Assembly: GCA_003833135.1 (NCBI GenBank)
Contig: QZLH01002821.1
Coordinates: 1-11,020 of the forward strand
DNA length: 11,020 bases
Direction: 5' to 3'
Origin: Oehlia diaphana
Taxonomy: Eukaryota > Glomeromycota > Glomeromycetes > Glomerales > Glomeraceae
Below are positions 1 through 7,605 of the stretch, one piece after another. How positions within the stretch are numbered: the first letter of the stretch is position 1; each line of letters starts with the position of its first letter. The translations under genes were made by a program, and so were the position numbers. The notes under the pieces are model-generated. The model worked only from the letters and a program-made list of their open reading frames with translations. It was not told where the DNA came from and did no database searches.

Positions 1-116
1 TCAGGTCAGGTCAATCTTCATACCTGACCTGAATTTTTTTCAAAAATCTCATACCTGACCTGAATTTCAGGTCAGGTCAGGTCAGGTTACCTGAATTTGG
101 CTGACCTGTTCGGAGC
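1..116. repeat. TCAGG/CCTGA pentamer array with palindromes
   Basis: The pentamer TCAGG or its complement CCTGA recurs in both orientations. Positions 1-11 (TCAGGTCAGGT) pair perfectly with 22-32. Positions 53-64 (ACCTGACCTGAA) pair perfectly with 66-77 around a single T, giving a 25-bp perfect palindrome. Positions 68-86 are nearly four uninterrupted TCAGG units. It can form hairpins or cruciforms. It may be an expanding satellite or a remnant of palindromic mobile DNA; no transposon end or coding potential was identified. The array reaches the window edge, so its full extent is unknown. Confidence 0.85.
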
Positions 117-120
117 TCTA

Positions 121-225
121 GTTAGGGTTAGAATTAGAATTAGAATTAGAGTTAGTGTTAGGATTAGGATTAGGGTTAGGTTTAGTGTTAGGTTTAGGAT
201 CATTAGGATTAGTATTAGAAATAGG
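121..225 (+). repeat. Degenerate TTAGGG-like hexamer array (interstitial telomere-like repeat)
   Basis: Positions 121-198 divide into 13 consecutive hexamers in perfect 6-bp phase, each with TTAG at positions 2-5 and variable outer bases (GTTAGG, ATTAGA, GTTAGT, ATTAGG, TTTAGG). After a 3-bp slip, four more units follow at 202-225. The fungal telomere repeat is usually TTAGGG, so this resembles a decayed interstitial telomeric sequence. The degeneracy and the flanking unique DNA argue against a functional chromosome end in this window. Confidence 0.8.
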
Positions 226-249
226 AAATAAGAGTTAAAATAAGAGTTA
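226..249 (+). repeat. Perfect 12-bp tandem duplication (AAATAAGAGTTA x2)
   Basis: Two identical copies of AAATAAGAGTTA lie head to tail directly after the hexamer array. The motif resembles a mutated form of the same GTTAGG-type units, so it is probably the decayed edge of the array. No function can be inferred. Confidence 0.75.
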
Positions 250-723
250 AGGTTAGAATTAGATCAGGGTTATGATTAGTAAAGTAAATTTATTATCAGG
301 AATTATTAACTTACTATTATTGTATTTGATTTTATATGGTTATTAGAATATTATTTATTTATTTTTTAATATTATAATTAATTTTAATCCATTCAATTTT
401 TTTATAAACTAAACCTTAAAATTTTATTAACATCACAAATTTGGGGCAACGTCCAGACCTACAAGCTAATCTTATGATATAGCTGATTATTATCAGCTTC
501 ATTTATTTATTTACACAATTTTTTTATCATATGAAATAAACACTATACTCACTCTCTTTCTTACACTGCTCTTTTATTTGTTTTTTTCTTTTATATTATT
601 TTTTTCTATACAAATTATTTTTCTTTTTTTTATACTAAATATTTTTATTACCACTATTTTTATAATAATGTATATTAGAACAATAAAAATCTTTTTTATT
701 AAAATTTTTAAATTTAATAAATA
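250..723. other. AT-rich intergenic DNA, no gene seen
   Basis: Long A and T runs with stops in all frames and no coding-like stretch. The only structure noted is a small inverted repeat at 481-498 (AGCTGAT, TATT loop, ATCAGCT), too short to call an RNA gene. I see no tRNA or other structured RNA. Confidence 0.6.
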
Positions 724-903
724 CAATCAACCCCTATATAGTGTACTTTAGGACCAAAAAAAATTGGAGTAATTATAAAAATACTATATGATGTGACTAA
801 AAAAAGGGTTTTTTTAATAAGCTTATTAGTAACTTAGACCAATATAAATGTATTTATAAGGAAAATATGACTATATCTGGGTGACTATAAAGGGAGCAAA
901 TTG
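724..903. mobile_element. MITE-like element, pogo/Tigger (Tc1-mariner) type termini, 180 bp
   Basis: The element is flanked by TA at 722-723 and TA at 904-905, as expected for the TA target-site duplication of Tc1/mariner elements. Its left end starts CAATCAACCCCTATATAGT. The right end, read on the other strand, starts CAATTTGCTCCCTTTATAGT. Both share the core CCCTATATAGT (10 of 11 bases alike) and the CA-AT start with the element at 7606-8060, whose ends read CAGTCG. A subterminal copy of the ATATAGTCA motif also lies at 868-877 on the other strand. There is no coding capacity, so it is non-autonomous. The superfamily is inferred from the ends and the TA duplication only. Confidence 0.7.
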
Positions 904-1678
904 TATAAAGTGTTTTTTCTCTAATAATTAATCTTTAATACTTGCAATAGATAAGTTTATTCTGATTTCTTTGAGTTTTGAATTAAATTATTATGTATTA
1001 TTTGAAACTTTTTTCAACTAAAGTTTGTAATTTTACTAATATTTACATGCTTTTTGTAAATTTTCATGATATAATTTTAGTATTCTGATTAAATTAATTG
1101 GCTTTGATTGGTATATTGAAAAATAAAATTATTTGAATACTTATATTTACAAAATTTCAATAAAAATTTGTAAAGTATTTTCATTTTATTAATGGTTTTT
1201 TAATAAAGGTTATTTTGTAAATTTTATAAGGAGAGAATAAATAATAATATAATAATATAATAAATAATTTCTTACCAAATTGTTATATATTTGATAAACA
1301 TTTTTAATATTTGATTTAGTTTAATTTTTTGTCATAAAATATTTCAAGAAAAATGCTCATACTTCATATTTCATTGTGAAATATTGTTTTAATAAAAAAA
1401 TTAATTTAAAAATCTTGAAAAATTTTTATAAATGTTATGTATATATTAGTGTATAATATATTATAAAAAAATTTATGAAAATTTTCTGATAAAAATGGTA
1501 TTATATATACAGTAATATTGTGAAAAATTTTCTAAGATAAATGTTATGCAAAAATAAATCTTATCCAATGGATTTTGGTGGCAGAAGCCTGAATTCTGAA
1601 GGTCTAAAATAAGAATCTGAACTAAGAGTCTAAGATAAAGATGCTTTTCTTATTATAATTTCACATAATAATATAATA
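904..1678. other. AT-rich sequence downstream of the minus-strand gene
   Basis: Mostly A/T homopolymer DNA downstream (3') of the minus-strand gene, so it probably holds its 3' UTR and polyadenylation site. In DNA this AT-rich the TTTATT motifs are too frequent to pick one. Positions 1563-1632 are noticeably less AT-rich. On the minus strand they give an open frame of about 47 codons without recognisable motifs, which could be an alternative last exon or a fragment of an interspersed repeat. No independent gene is supported. Confidence 0.5.
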
Positions 1679-1703
1679 TTATATGATACGATAAGGTTGA
1701 ATA

Positions 1704-1802
1704 CTGGTATTTTTCAGTAAAATATTATGTTTCCAATAATTAAATTTTAAAAAATTGAAAGAAAATGGTTGTGTTACTTAGAATATAATTATATTTACTT
1801 AC
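1704..1802 (-). other. Candidate 3' intron at the end of the downstream frame
   Basis: The apparent stop codon of the 1148-codon frame lies within CG|GTAAGTAAAT, a consensus 5' splice site at 1802-1797. An acceptor at 1704 (TTTTACTGAAAAATACCAG) has a plausible branch motif ACTGA about a dozen bases upstream. It yields a 99-nt intron followed by codons for IQPYRII and TAA at 1681-1679. Other acceptors further downstream would give different short tails. The donor is strong; the choice of acceptor is uncertain. Confidence 0.55.
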
Positions 1803-4800
1803 CGTTCTTCACCATTAATTAATAATTCTTCTTTAAAATTTTCTTCTGTAAGTGTATATCCGATTAAATTCAAATGACAAGAATGACATTCTTTTTCTTT
1901 ATTATCAATTCTTAACTTTTTATATTCTGAAGATAAAATACAAATACGCATATCTATGACTGTTATTTCCTCACTAATTGTTAAAGAATCAGTATCACCA
2001 CTATCATCAGAACTTGCTATACTTGGAGTTGAATTATTTAAATTTGAATCATTATAAATTGGTTGAAGTATTTGAAAAATAATATGATTTTTTGACCATC
2101 CAATTAGCTTAACATTAATAAGTTCATAATGTGTTGTTGAACAATAAATATTAATAGAAATGATATCTCCTTGAGATAATTGTTGAGAAGTTTTGATTGG
2201 ATAGTTAGAATCAAAATCATCATTTCTTAATGTAATAGATTCTTTAATATAGTTAACTGGTAATTCTCGATTCCTTGGACTAAATACCAATAACTCTGAA
2301 GGTATTCCAATAATCATCCATAAAATATAACATTCTGTTATATCAATCTTACTATATTTATTTAAAGTTTTAATCATTACAGAAAATCCATTAATATCAT
2401 ATAATCCAAATCTAACAAAAAAATCTGATTTTAAATTTTCTTTTTTATCCTTTGAGATAATTGACCCAAAAACTTCATAATTTCCATTTTCAAATGATGG
2501 GTTAATATTTATTCGTTCATAATGTTCTGCATATTTAATATTTAAATCAATAATTCCTGTCATTATGACTTTAGTATTATTTTGTGTATTTAAGATAATA
2601 TTTATACTCCTTTGTTGTTCTTCTTTAAGGATATCATATAATGAAATTATGTTATCAGATTCAATAATTTCCAAATCATTGTTTGTACTCTGAATCCATT
2701 TAGGTAAATCATCTTTCTCAATGATATTTCCTTTTTTTGTTAAAAAATATGAAACATTAAAATTAACTAAAAACGGTGTTATAGATTCAAATAATGTTTC
2801 CATCTTATTGAAAGCAAAGGGTAAAGAAGAATTTGGTAAAATATTTTTAAGAGTTTTCCCTAAGACGATATTTAGTGGATAAAAATATCCATATTTATCA
2901 AAGACATCTTGTAAAAAAGTAAATGGCTTCATACTTTCAATTGCTTTTTCTATAGCTTGCTCAAATTCTTTTGAAGGTTTAATGTCTGCCTTACTGAATA
3001 AAATCCTATATTGTTCACATTTTATCATAAAATCCATGTAATCTTCATAACCTGAATTAACAGATCTAATAGAATTTTTTATAAACGGTAATAATGTTAT
3101 GTCTTTGTTTAAAAACTTATTAATATTATTAGATTTTAAAAATTCTTCTAAGGTGGTTATTGGCTTTATCATTTCCAAATATAATTTATCACTTGAATCT
3201 ATATTTGGAACGTTAATAAAATTAACAGCTATTTTCTTGCTATTTTCTAATTCAAGATGTTTATTAATTATTAGACCTTGAAAAAGACAAAATTCCTTAA
3301 TCCATCTTGTCAAGTTAACGTATATTGAATCTTTAACCCACTCTCTTAAACTTGATTTCTTCTCAAAATTAGCAACTCCGGGTTGTATTTCATCTACTGA
3401 TGATGATGATTCACCGAATCTTAATTCAGAAATGGGAACAAGATTATTATAAGAAATTATTATATCAGACTTATTCTTTCGATATAAATTATTCATCCAA
3501 TTAACTAATTTTGAAGGAGTGTCTAATTTATCTTTTTCTAATGTTGTTATTTTTGGAAAGAATTTCATGGCCGATAAATTACTAAATGGGAACTCTTTTT
3601 TATATTTAGCTGAATCATATGCCCAATTTAAGAAAGATTTAAACATATCGATTTGTGTTGAAGTTTCTGACTTAAGATCATCGATAAATAATTTACCACC
3701 AACCAAAATTTTTCTTGGAAATAGATGCCCATACATTTCATATAATTTTACTTCATTATCATATGTGAAATTTTTAAAAGATTTAGATAAATCAGCGGTA
3801 TAAGTAATTTCGGCAACAGGAAAGTTAATACACATATCTAAGTTAATTTTAATGTTATTAACATAATTATTGTTAGATTTAAAACTCAATGAATTTGTTT
3901 GAGAGTTTCGATTGTTTATAGAAGTATATACAAAAGGTTGCTCTTTGCATAATCTTATATTTAATTTACCATCTTCAACATATATAGCATTTTTGCTAGG
4001 TTTTATACTATGTCCATCCAAAAATAATCCACAATTCAACTTAAATTTTTGAATAATTTGCTGTTCTGATAATAAGTTTTTCACGTGTTCATTCAATTTT
4101 GTATTTGATGATATTATTGATTCCTCCTGAATCATCGACTTTAATTGCATATCTAATTTAGTTCTTTCTACTTGCTTACATAGAATATCTCGAATTTCTT
4201 CTTCTATTAATTTATAATCTTCAATTAATTTCTGTCTAATTTCCTCTAGTTCTTTGGAAGCAAAATTGTCATTAGTTAGAATAACATTTGTTTGTTTTTC
4301 CAAAATATTATCCATTAAAAGCCATCCTTTTCTATCAAAATCATGTTTTTTACCAACATAATTAACTAATTCGCTTAATTCAGCACGTTGAGTTTGAATT
4401 TGAGAAAGCAAAACACTTATTTCCTTTTTAAAATTCTCCATTTGACTTTGTAATTCCTCAATAAGTTTCTCTTTATTTTTTAATTTATCCAGACAGTCTT
4501 TACATTTTCTGGTTTCTTCATTCAACTTATTTTGTAATTCATCAATAAGTTCCTCTTTATTCTTTATTTTGTCCAAACAATCTTGATATTTTCTGGTTTC
4601 CTCATTCAATACATCTTGTGATAACTTTACAAAATCATCTTTATCCTTTATTTTTTCATTTAATTGACCCTCTAGTTTCTCAATTTGTTTCTGGAGTTTA
4701 CTAATAATACTATCTCTATTTCCAAACAGGTTATTGAAGGCAGAAAATTTATCTAGAGAATCATGATATTTCTTGTCTAACTTACTTTTATCTTCGTCTA

Positions 4801-5245
4801 ACTCACTTTTTTCTTCGTCTAACTTACTAATTTTTTCTTCGCCTAATTTACTTTCTAATTTCTTAATAAATTCCTCTTTATACTTTAATATTGAAATAAG
4901 TTTATCTTGGGAATTTTGATACTTTCTGGTTAATAGTCTCTCTAGTTTCTCAGATTGTTGTTGGAATTTATCAATAATATCATCTTTATTTCCCAACTGG
5001 TTATTGAAGGCAGCAATTTTATCTAGTGAATCATGATATTTCGTGGTTTTTTCATCTAACTTACTTTGTAATATCTCACTTTTTTGCACATTTTGTTTAA
5101 GCTTATCATTAACTTTTAATTCGTTGAGTATGTTTTTTACAGGTTCATCTTGTTGACTATATGTTGTATTTAATGTATTTAATGATGTTACCATCGATTT
5201 TTCTTGAATCGGTAATTTGCCGTCCCTTTTTTGGAAAAAATACAC
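1799..5245 (-). CDS. Coiled-coil plus MACPF-like protein (downstream frame, 1148 codons)
   Basis: Function unknown; same fungal family, recognised from memory. Residues about 40-290 are a strong coiled coil with internal duplications, and 330-395 a second, shorter helical stretch. Residues 465-525 contain CINFPVAEITYTADL and YGHLFPRKILVGG (505-517), matching MACPF spacing Y-G-x9-G-G. Residues 755-802 contain a second related motif, YGYFYPLNIVLGK, preceded by a stretch resembling residues 217-260 of the neighbouring frame. Residues 890-1000 form a conserved C-terminal block (YEVFGSIIS, VRFGLYDINGF, LLVFSPRNRE). A Ser/Asp-rich linker (1072-1095) and CHSCH (1120-1124) end the protein. The frame opens at a GTG after a stop, so it does not begin a eukaryotic gene; the first ATG is 5194 (residue 18). 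Probably the second exon of a gene begun at 7182. The final GG|TAAGT suggests splicing rather than termination. Confidence 0.88.
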   Translation of the reverse strand: MYFFQKRDGKLPIQEKSMVTSLNTLNTTYSQQDEPVKNILNELKVNDKLKQNVQKSEILQSKLDEKTTKYHDSLDKIAAFNNQLGNKDDIIDKFQQQSEKLERLLTRKYQNSQDKLISILKYKEEFIKKLESKLGEEKISKLDEEKSELDEDKSKLDKKYHDSLDKFSAFNNLFGNRDSIISKLQKQIEKLEGQLNEKIKDKDDFVKLSQDVLNEETRKYQDCLDKIKNKEELIDELQNKLNEETRKCKDCLDKLKNKEKLIEELQSQMENFKKEISVLLSQIQTQRAELSELVNYVGKKHDFDRKGWLLMDNILEKQTNVILTNDNFASKELEEIRQKLIEDYKLIEEEIRDILCKQVERTKLDMQLKSMIQEESIISSNTKLNEHVKNLLSEQQIIQKFKLNCGLFLDGHSIKPSKNAIYVEDGKLNIRLCKEQPFVYTSINNRNSQTNSLSFKSNNNYVNNIKINLDMCINFPVAEITYTADLSKSFKNFTYDNEVKLYEMYGHLFPRKILVGGKLFIDDLKSETSTQIDMFKSFLNWAYDSAKYKKEFPFSNLSAMKFFPKITTLEKDKLDTPSKLVNWMNNLYRKNKSDIIISYNNLVPISELRFGESSSSVDEIQPGVANFEKKSSLREWVKDSIYVNLTRWIKEFCLFQGLIINKHLELENSKKIAVNFINVPNIDSSDKLYLEMIKPITTLEEFLKSNNINKFLNKDITLLPFIKNSIRSVNSGYEDYMDFMIKCEQYRILFSKADIKPSKEFEQAIEKAIESMKPFTFLQDVFDKYGYFYPLNIVLGKTLKNILPNSSLPFAFNKMETLFESITPFLVNFNVSYFLTKKGNIIEKDDLPKWIQSTNNDLEIIESDNIISLYDILKEEQQRSINIILNTQNNTKVIMTGIIDLNIKYAEHYERININPSFENGNYEVFGSIISKDKKENLKSDFFVRFGLYDINGFSVMIKTLNKYSKIDITECYILWMIIGIPSELLVFSPRNRELPVNYIKESITLRNDDFDSNYPIKTSQQLSQGDIISINIYCSTTHYELINVKLIGWSKNHIIFQILQPIYNDSNLNNSTPSIASSDDSGDTDSLTISEEITVIDMRICILSSEYKKLRIDNKEKECHSCHLNLIGYTLTEENFKEELLINGEER
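4376..5128 (-). repeat. Coiled-coil coding region with internal duplications
   Basis: Residues about 40-290 of the downstream frame. Two nested repeats are visible. Residues 69-102 and 159-192 are a 90-residue-spaced copy (KYHDSLDKIAAFNN against KYHDSLDKFSAFNN); at DNA level 4997-5042 and 4727-4772 differ at only 4 of 46 bases. Residues 213-240 and 241-268 are a 28-residue tandem repeat (LNEETRKYQDCLDK against LNEETRKCKDCLDK), which is exactly four heptads. Residues 140-160 also run in heptads (KLDEEKS, ELDEDKS, KLDKK). This suggests growth of the coil by unequal exchange. Confidence 0.8.
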
Positions 5246-7182
5246 TCATTATTAACATAATTATGAAAAATTAAAAATAAGTAATAACAGATAAGAATCA
5301 TAAAATCATAAAAAAACCTGATATATGGACCAAAGATTACACATTTGATGCTATCTTTTGATATTATTATCGTCTCATTTTTGCAAATAGGACAATTTCT
5401 ATTTTTACAATTGATAATTTTGGGTTTAATTTTTTTACTATTTTGTTTCAGAAAAATTGGTCCATAATTAATTCTTTTTGTAGAATATAAACTAATAAAT
5501 TTCGGATTTGTATTATTGAAATCAATATATGGCTTATTTAAAAGCGAATAGTCAAAAGAGACTATGTTATAAGCATTTGAAATTATAAGGGTATAGAAAG
5601 TAAATTTAGGTAAATTTACATGGTGATTATTTTTTAAACAATAAGAAAAAGTGTACACCCCAATTTTATTTTCTTCTTGAGCATTAAAAAAATGATATCC
5701 AATAACAAGGGAATCACTGGAAGAATCCAACTTAGTTAATACAGGACATCCCAAACAAGGAGGAATATTGCTAAATGAATTTTTAACCGTTAATAATTTT
5801 GCATAAGATTTATTTGAATTATTTGGCATACTAAATTCAGTCTTCAAGATTTCTAATTGAACTTTAAAATCTGAAAGTATAAAACTGAAATCTGTATAAT
5901 ACCCAGTTACCATCCATCCAATTCTTAATTTGCATTGATATTTCTTAAATTTCTTCTGAATACAATGAATTATAAGACTTGGGTTTCCATCTGGCGGACA
6001 AAGGACTTGACAAGTAAAAAAATCATCTTTTGATTCTTTCATATCAACAACAGTTGCAAAAATATTACAATCTGCTTCTTTATTTTGAATAATATTTAAG
6101 ATATCTGAAGGTATAAAATCCTTGAATTTTAAAATTTTTGGTTTGCCAAATTCTTCTAAATAATAGCCAAAATCTACAAAGTCTGAATGATGAATTCTTT
6201 TCCCAACAGACTCAATGATTTGTATACGTAAATCATAGGGTAAAAGTTGAAAAATGCTAGTAGGTTTTCGAAGTTCTATAAGATCCCAACTTTTATAATT
6301 TTTTAAAGATTCTGCCCAAGCTACTTCATCAAAATTTTCAAACTGTGTTCCTCCAATTAATTTTGTACCCGGAACCTTTTCATTTATATGTTCATTAAAA
6401 TAAGCCCTACCACCTAAAATTACTTCAGTTGGAATAAACTGACCGTATTGCTCAGTTATTTTTTTAAGTTCTTCAACAAGATTTTCAGATTTAAATGCAT
6501 TTTCTACTTCTTTAATAAATTCATGAGTCGGTTCTAGATGATCACCATATTTTAATGATACTTTTCCATATTCTGAATAATGATAAGAAGAAATATTTTC
6601 AGAATTAACTCCTTTATTTTCCATACTTCCAGTTGATATTCCTAATTTTTCCAAACTTTTTACATTAATCTCGGTACTAAAAAATAAGTTATTTTTCATA
6701 ATTCGATCATTATTTGACTTAAATTCAACGAACCCTTCCCGATATCCTTCAGCACCAATACTAGTCAATTCACAATCTTTCATTACAAATGCTCTCTTAT
6801 ATGCTTTCTTAATTCCATTAAAAGTCATGGTACATCCATAATCTAATTTATAATATTTATTCAAATAATTCCAATCAGGTGTTGAACATTGTTTTAAATA
6901 TAAAATATTACCATTTTTATCAATAATTTCATTTAAATGAAAACTTTCCTCCTCTTCAAATGCTATTTCTGCAAATCCATAGGTTTTATTATCATTATCA
7001 TTATTAAGATACTTTCTTAAAAACAATAACGTGTTATCAACAATCCCACTCACTTCAAGTACTTGACGAACTTTTAATAAATCATCTGTAAGGTTTAAAC
7101 GGGCTGTCTTGGCATGTGTTGATGACAGGTCATTTTTAATTTTTACTGTTACAATGGCATTATCTGACGTGAAGTTATACAT
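5188..7182 (-). CDS. MACPF-like protein of a Glomeraceae-expanded family (upstream frame, 664 codons)
   Basis: Role: biochemical function unknown. From memory it matches a family heavily expanded in Rhizophagus that I believe databases label with a DUF; homology to MACPF pore-forming proteins is inferred. Seen: residues about 8-97 look like a small beta-grasp, ubiquitin-like domain (alternating hydrophobic strands, then a helix at LLKVRQVLEV). Residues 108-140 are a conserved block with YGCTMTF. At 246-258 YGQFIPTEVILGG keeps the MACPF spacing Y-G-x9-G-G, with QF where TH is usual. Residues 365-445 form a Cys-rich block (TCQVLCPPDG, IGWMVTGYY). The C-terminus has C592-x4-C597-x2-C600. Start: ATG at 7182 with A at -3. 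Odd: the family normally ends near residue 620; residues 623-664 are hydrophobic, then basic, and are probably intron read-through, with the exon ending at 5318. Confidence 0.88.
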   Translation of the reverse strand: MYNFTSDNAIVTVKIKNDLSSTHAKTARLNLTDDLLKVRQVLEVSGIVDNTLLFLRKYLNNDNDNKTYGFAEIAFEEEESFHLNEIIDKNGNILYLKQCSTPDWNYLNKYYKLDYGCTMTFNGIKKAYKRAFVMKDCELTSIGAEGYREGFVEFKSNNDRIMKNNLFFSTEINVKSLEKLGISTGSMENKGVNSENISSYHYSEYGKVSLKYGDHLEPTHEFIKEVENAFKSENLVEELKKITEQYGQFIPTEVILGGRAYFNEHINEKVPGTKLIGGTQFENFDEVAWAESLKNYKSWDLIELRKPTSIFQLLPYDLRIQIIESVGKRIHHSDFVDFGYYLEEFGKPKILKFKDFIPSDILNIIQNKEADCNIFATVVDMKESKDDFFTCQVLCPPDGNPSLIIHCIQKKFKKYQCKLRIGWMVTGYYTDFSFILSDFKVQLEILKTEFSMPNNSNKSYAKLLTVKNSFSNIPPCLGCPVLTKLDSSSDSLVIGYHFFNAQEENKIGVYTFSYCLKNNHHVNLPKFTFYTLIISNAYNIVSFDYSLLNKPYIDFNNTNPKFISLYSTKRINYGPIFLKQNSKKIKPKIINCKNRNCPICKNETIIISKDSIKCVIFGPYIRFFYDFMILICYYLFLIFHNYVNNECIFSKKGTANYRFKKNRW
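5226..5317 (-). other. Candidate phase-2 intron joining the two large frames
   Basis: On the minus strand the intron would start at 5317 (AG|GTTTTTTT) and end at 5226 (AAAAAAG|G), 92 nt, A/T-rich, with a possible branch site GTTAATA about 20 nt before the acceptor. Splicing joins Ile621 of the upstream frame through a split AGG codon to Asp8 of the downstream frame. It removes the hydrophobic tail seen when the upstream frame is read through. The donor GTTTTT is weaker than GTAAGT. Of the nearby alternatives I checked, GTAATC at about 5336 does not give a matching phase, and a 5245 acceptor would need a poor GTCCAT donor. Confidence 0.5.
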
Positions 7183-7209
7183 TTTATAACTTTTTTTTTT
7201 AAAAAAAAA

Positions 7210-7262
7210 TATATATGTACTTATAGTACTATTTTTGTCTTACACTACTCAAGCCAACCAAT
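7210..7262 (-). promoter_or_regulatory. Possible promoter elements of the minus-strand gene
   Basis: A TATATAT stretch at 7210-7216 is about 28 bases upstream of the ATG at 7182, and a CCAAT (read on the plus strand) at 7258-7262 is about 76 bases upstream. TATA-like strings are expected by chance in DNA this AT-rich, and such a TATA would sit very close to the start codon, so the call rests on position only. Confidence 0.25.
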
Positions 7263-7605
7263 CAACAGTTTCAGGTCAGATGGTTTTGTCACACAAATAA
7301 AATATTATAGAAATCCAAACTTGTGAAACGTAATGATGATTCTTGTGAAACAAGATGTTCATCAAAATTAGAATAGAATAGTAGATTAAATATTTTGTTT
7401 TTGTAATTGTCATGAATAATTCTTAGCAACCAGTGACTGTTCATATCAGATATGTGTTAATTGCCCGTATTCAGACCGTTCAATTTGAAATGATTATTGA
7501 AAAAATAATAAACACGTAAGTAGTACCTAGGGGTAGAGGTAACACGATTACGTGCTTCAATTTACAAAGATTGTATTTATTTTTTCTTTTAAATAAAAAT
7601 GAATC
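7263..7605. other. Intergenic region upstream of the minus-strand gene
   Basis: No coding-like frame. It contains one TCAGGTCAG at 7271-7279, the same pentamer unit as the array at the window's left edge, and a 7-bp inverted repeat CACGTAA (7513-7519) / TTACGTG (7548-7554) with a 28-nt spacer around a less AT-rich core (CCTAGGGGTAGAGG). Nothing here can be assigned a function. Confidence 0.5.

Larger units (their letters stand above)
1679..7182 (-). other. Gene model: one spliced MACPF-like gene covering both large frames
   Basis: Best gene-level reading: three exons on the minus strand, 7182-5318, 5225-1803 and 1703-1679, with introns at 5317-5226 (92 nt) and 1802-1704 (99 nt). Both introns are GT...AG, both split a codon after its second base, and both keep the reading frame. 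The predicted product is about 1770 residues: a MACPF-like module, a coiled coil, a second MACPF-like module and a short tail IQPYRII. The main argument for fusion is that the two frames overlap by 58 bp, and the first ATG of the second frame (5194) lies only a few bases from the first frame's stop, which leaves no room for a terminator and promoter. The alternatives are two adjacent genes with a different exon structure, or a frameshifted pseudogene. Confidence 0.5.

Noticed and set aside
481..498. Small hairpin AGCTGAT-TATT-ATCAGCT as an RNA gene or terminator
   Set aside because: A 7-bp stem in AT-rich DNA is expected by chance, with no flanking gene or U-tract logic for a fungus.
1..1000. 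CRISPR array from the regularly spaced short repeats
   Set aside because: The units are contiguous hexamers or pentamers without unique spacers, and the genome is eukaryotic.
1563..1632. Separate small gene on the minus strand
   Set aside because: About 47 open codons without start, motif or recognisable product; it could be an alternative last exon or an interspersed repeat.
3099..3281. 60-codon open frame on the plus strand
   Set aside because: It lies wholly antisense to the strongly coding downstream frame and has low-complexity hydrophobic content; it is a shadow.
3519..3803. 94-codon open frame on the plus strand
   Set aside because: Antisense to the MACPF-like block of the downstream frame, with no motif or start context of its own.
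5243..5245. GTG as the start of the downstream frame
   Set aside because: A nuclear fungal gene would not normally start at GTG, and a stop codon precedes it immediately. The frame edge is better explained by an intron end at 5226 or by the ATG at 5194.
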